A DNA stretch of 46,506 bases from Methanomicrobiales archaeon (lineage in GTDB: Archaea > Halobacteriota > Methanomicrobia > Methanomicrobiales > Methanospirillaceae): NCBI GenBank assembly GCA_026394715.1, contig JAPKXR010000221.1, positions 1 to 46,506 on the forward strand, in the 5' to 3' direction. This document shows, piece after piece, positions 45,299 to 46,506 of the stretch (the stretch's first letter is position 1; the number at the start of each line of letters is the position of its first letter). A model generated the notes under the pieces. The model saw only the letters and a program-made list of their open reading frames with translations. It made no database searches and had not been told where the DNA came from. The position numbers and the translations under genes were made by a program.

Positions 45299-45355
45299 GA
45301 GAAAAAAGTATGGTCCCTGCTGTTTCTCCAGGGATTTCTCCCCAGTGCAAAATGC

Positions 45356-45823
45356 CTATCGCTTTAAAAATTTAAGGGCCGTTGAATTCATGCAATAACG
45401 TTTATGCGTCGGTGGCGGGCCATCATCGAAGACATGCCCGAGATGAGCTCCGCAACGCGTACAGAGTACCTCGGTCCGCACCATCCCGTTGGTCTTATCG
45501 ACGGTAGTTTTCACGTTCAGGTCTGATATGGGGGCATAAAAGCTCGGCCACCCGGTACCTGAACGGAATTTCGCATCTGAAGAAAAGAGGTCAGTACCAC
45601 AACAAACACAGTGGTAGGTCCCTTTTTCGTGGAAATCATGGTACTTGTTTGAAAACGGTGGCTCGGTTCCGGATGCACGACTCACCACGAACTGGTCCCT
45701 GGTAAGGATAACCTGCCATTCCTCATCAGTCTTCTCCATCCGGTCAAGGAGCTCAACACGTCCTGTTTTCTCCACGAATATCGGTACTTTATTATCCATA
45801 GCTCCGGCCTGAGTAGATGACAT
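45356..45823 (-). CDS. msrB: Peptide methionine-R-sulfoxide reductase
   Basis: 155 residues. It repairs oxidised methionine in proteins. Zinc-binding cysteine pairs are CVCC (in YHCVCCGTDLF) and CTRC, the substrate pocket shows SGTGWPSFY and GHVFDDGP, and the catalytic Cys is in RYCMNS near the C-terminus. The ATG follows GGAGGACCGG, a good ribosome site. A ferritin-like gene and this one suggest some oxidant defence in the genome. Confidence 0.95.
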   Translation of the reverse strand: MSSTQAGAMDNKVPIFVEKTGRVELLDRMEKTDEEWQVILTRDQFVVSRASGTEPPFSNKYHDFHEKGTYHCVCCGTDLFSSDAKFRSGTGWPSFYAPISDLNVKTTVDKTNGMVRTEVLCTRCGAHLGHVFDDGPPPTHKRYCMNSTALKFLKR

Positions 45824-46017
45824 CCGGTCCTCCGGTTATGAGCAGTGGTATACCGCATTATTAATATCTTTTTATCTGGCGACAGGATTGAGCTGTCAAA
45901 GGATAATTACTAACCTAACTGCTCCTTAAACGGGTGTAAATAATTACCTTCGCTCTAAAGTATGAAAGAGAGCGCGGTTTATGTGCTGGGACTGGCTATC
46001 TGTGAAGGGGTTTTTTG

Positions 46018-46506
46018 ATGTCATTATTAAAGGGATTACCATTTGAGCCCGGTGGAATTCCCCGAGTACTTATCCTGGGTAGTTTTCCAAGCCCGCTCTC
46101 GCTTGCGGCTGGAGAATACTACGCAAATCCAAGGAACCAGTTCTGGAAGATCATGGAGGTTCACCTCGGGATTTCAACGGGGCTTCCCTATACAGAAAAG
46201 CTCGCGGGCCTGAAGAACCGCAACATCGGTCTCTGGGATGTTATTTTTTCATGTGAGCGTCATGGTGCAATGGACCATGCCATCCGGAATGTTACCCTCA
46301 ACCATATTCCGCACTTCCTCAATCACCACACAACGGTCAGGATGGTGATTGCCAACGGTTCTACGGCAGGCAGGTACATTGGAAAATCCGGAATGGAATG
46401 GCCGTCCCGGGTGAGCGTTTACACGCTACCCTCGACGAGCCCGGCCAATGCCCGGACCTCATTCTCTGAAAAATTACGTGCGTGGGAGGTTGTGCTCCAG
46501 TATCAG
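46018..46506 (+). CDS. DNA-deoxyinosine/uracil glycosylase, UDG family 6-like (3' end outside window)
   Basis: The frame starts at the ATG at 46018 after GAAGGGG and stays open to the end, 163 residues. LILGSFPSPLSLAAGEYY (about 18-35) and NPRNQFWKIME are the N-terminal active-site region of mismatch-type glycosylases; the LPSTSPAN motif near residue 143 is the second active-site loop. This combination fits the hypoxanthine-DNA glycosylases of family 6. It removes deaminated adenine or cytosine from DNA. The C-terminus is cut off by the window. Confidence 0.85.
   Translation, partial: MSLLKGLPFEPGGIPRVLILGSFPSPLSLAAGEYYANPRNQFWKIMEVHLGISTGLPYTEKLAGLKNRNIGLWDVIFSCERHGAMDHAIRNVTLNHIPHFLNHHTTVRMVIANGSTAGRYIGKSGMEWPSRVSVYTLPSTSPANARTSFSEKLRAWEVVLQYQ

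Noticed and set aside
1-46506. CRISPR arrays, insertion sequences and prophage genes
   Set aside because: I saw no regularly spaced repeats, transposase or integrase motifs, or phage structural genes anywhere in the window.

Overview
The window is a stretch of chromosome from a methanogenic archaeon, most likely of the order Methanomicrobiales (family-level placement is inference). The evidence is the F420-reducing hydrogenase operon (frhADGB), O-phosphoseryl-tRNA synthetase (sepS), the methanopterin enzyme MptA, the methanofuran kinase MfnE, archaeosine genes (queD, queE, queC), archaeal translation factors (aRF1, aEF-2, aIF2-beta, aEF-1beta), RpoL, an archaeal SRP RNA, and TATA-type promoters with little or no leader.

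Layout. 1-2026: the tail of a CcdA-like membrane protein and a KhtT/KhtU-type cation:proton antiporter pair. 2137-10724, minus strand: a long run of tightly packed genes, read as queD-queE-queC-Nudix-lipoprotein hydrolase, then prf1-argS-taw1-sepS, so tRNA modification, tRNA charging and translation termination sit together. 10891-14135, plus strand: rps12-rps7-fusA without tuf. 14356-19335: a lipoprotein and the frhADGB operon, in which frhB is broken by a frameshifting deletion. 19336-22604: mptA, ilvC, aIF2-beta with a TRAM domain, and rpoL. 22837-26891, minus strand: an M24 peptidase, methionine aminopeptidase, an orphan AAA ATPase and a PhnP-like metallohydrolase. 26952-30183, plus strand: a small membrane protein, a winged-helix protein, two tRNAs, a zinc-ribbon methyltransferase-like protein, the SRP RNA and malate dehydrogenase. 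30256-31310, minus strand: mfnE, a 53-residue zinc finger and aEF-1beta. 31363-35402: a membrane-anchored phospholipase D-like protein, a hypothetical, two overlapping HTH regulator genes divergent from an OB-fold membrane protein, and a ferritin-like protein.

From about 35.4 kb onward gene density drops and the content looks more accessory: a zinc-ribbon microprotein, a SHOCT-tailed surface protein, tRNA-Leu, an AI-2E family permease, a heavily decayed Cache-domain pseudogene, a lactate-permease family protein, a two-domain PPK2 polyphosphate kinase, a TMEM175-like channel, MsrB and the start of a hypoxanthine/uracil-DNA glycosylase.

I did not find an unmistakable new multi-gene system such as a defence island or a CRISPR array. 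The most promising leads are: the HTH pair with a terminal cysteine cluster, sharing a symmetric TATA element and an inverted repeat with a divergent OB-fold membrane protein; the zinc-ribbon methyltransferase-like protein between tRNA genes and SRP RNA; the AAA ATPase linked to M24 peptidases; a pair of mutually exclusive hairpins before a 37-codon ORF; and the disrupted frhB. All functions are assigned from sequence reading and family knowledge, with no database search.
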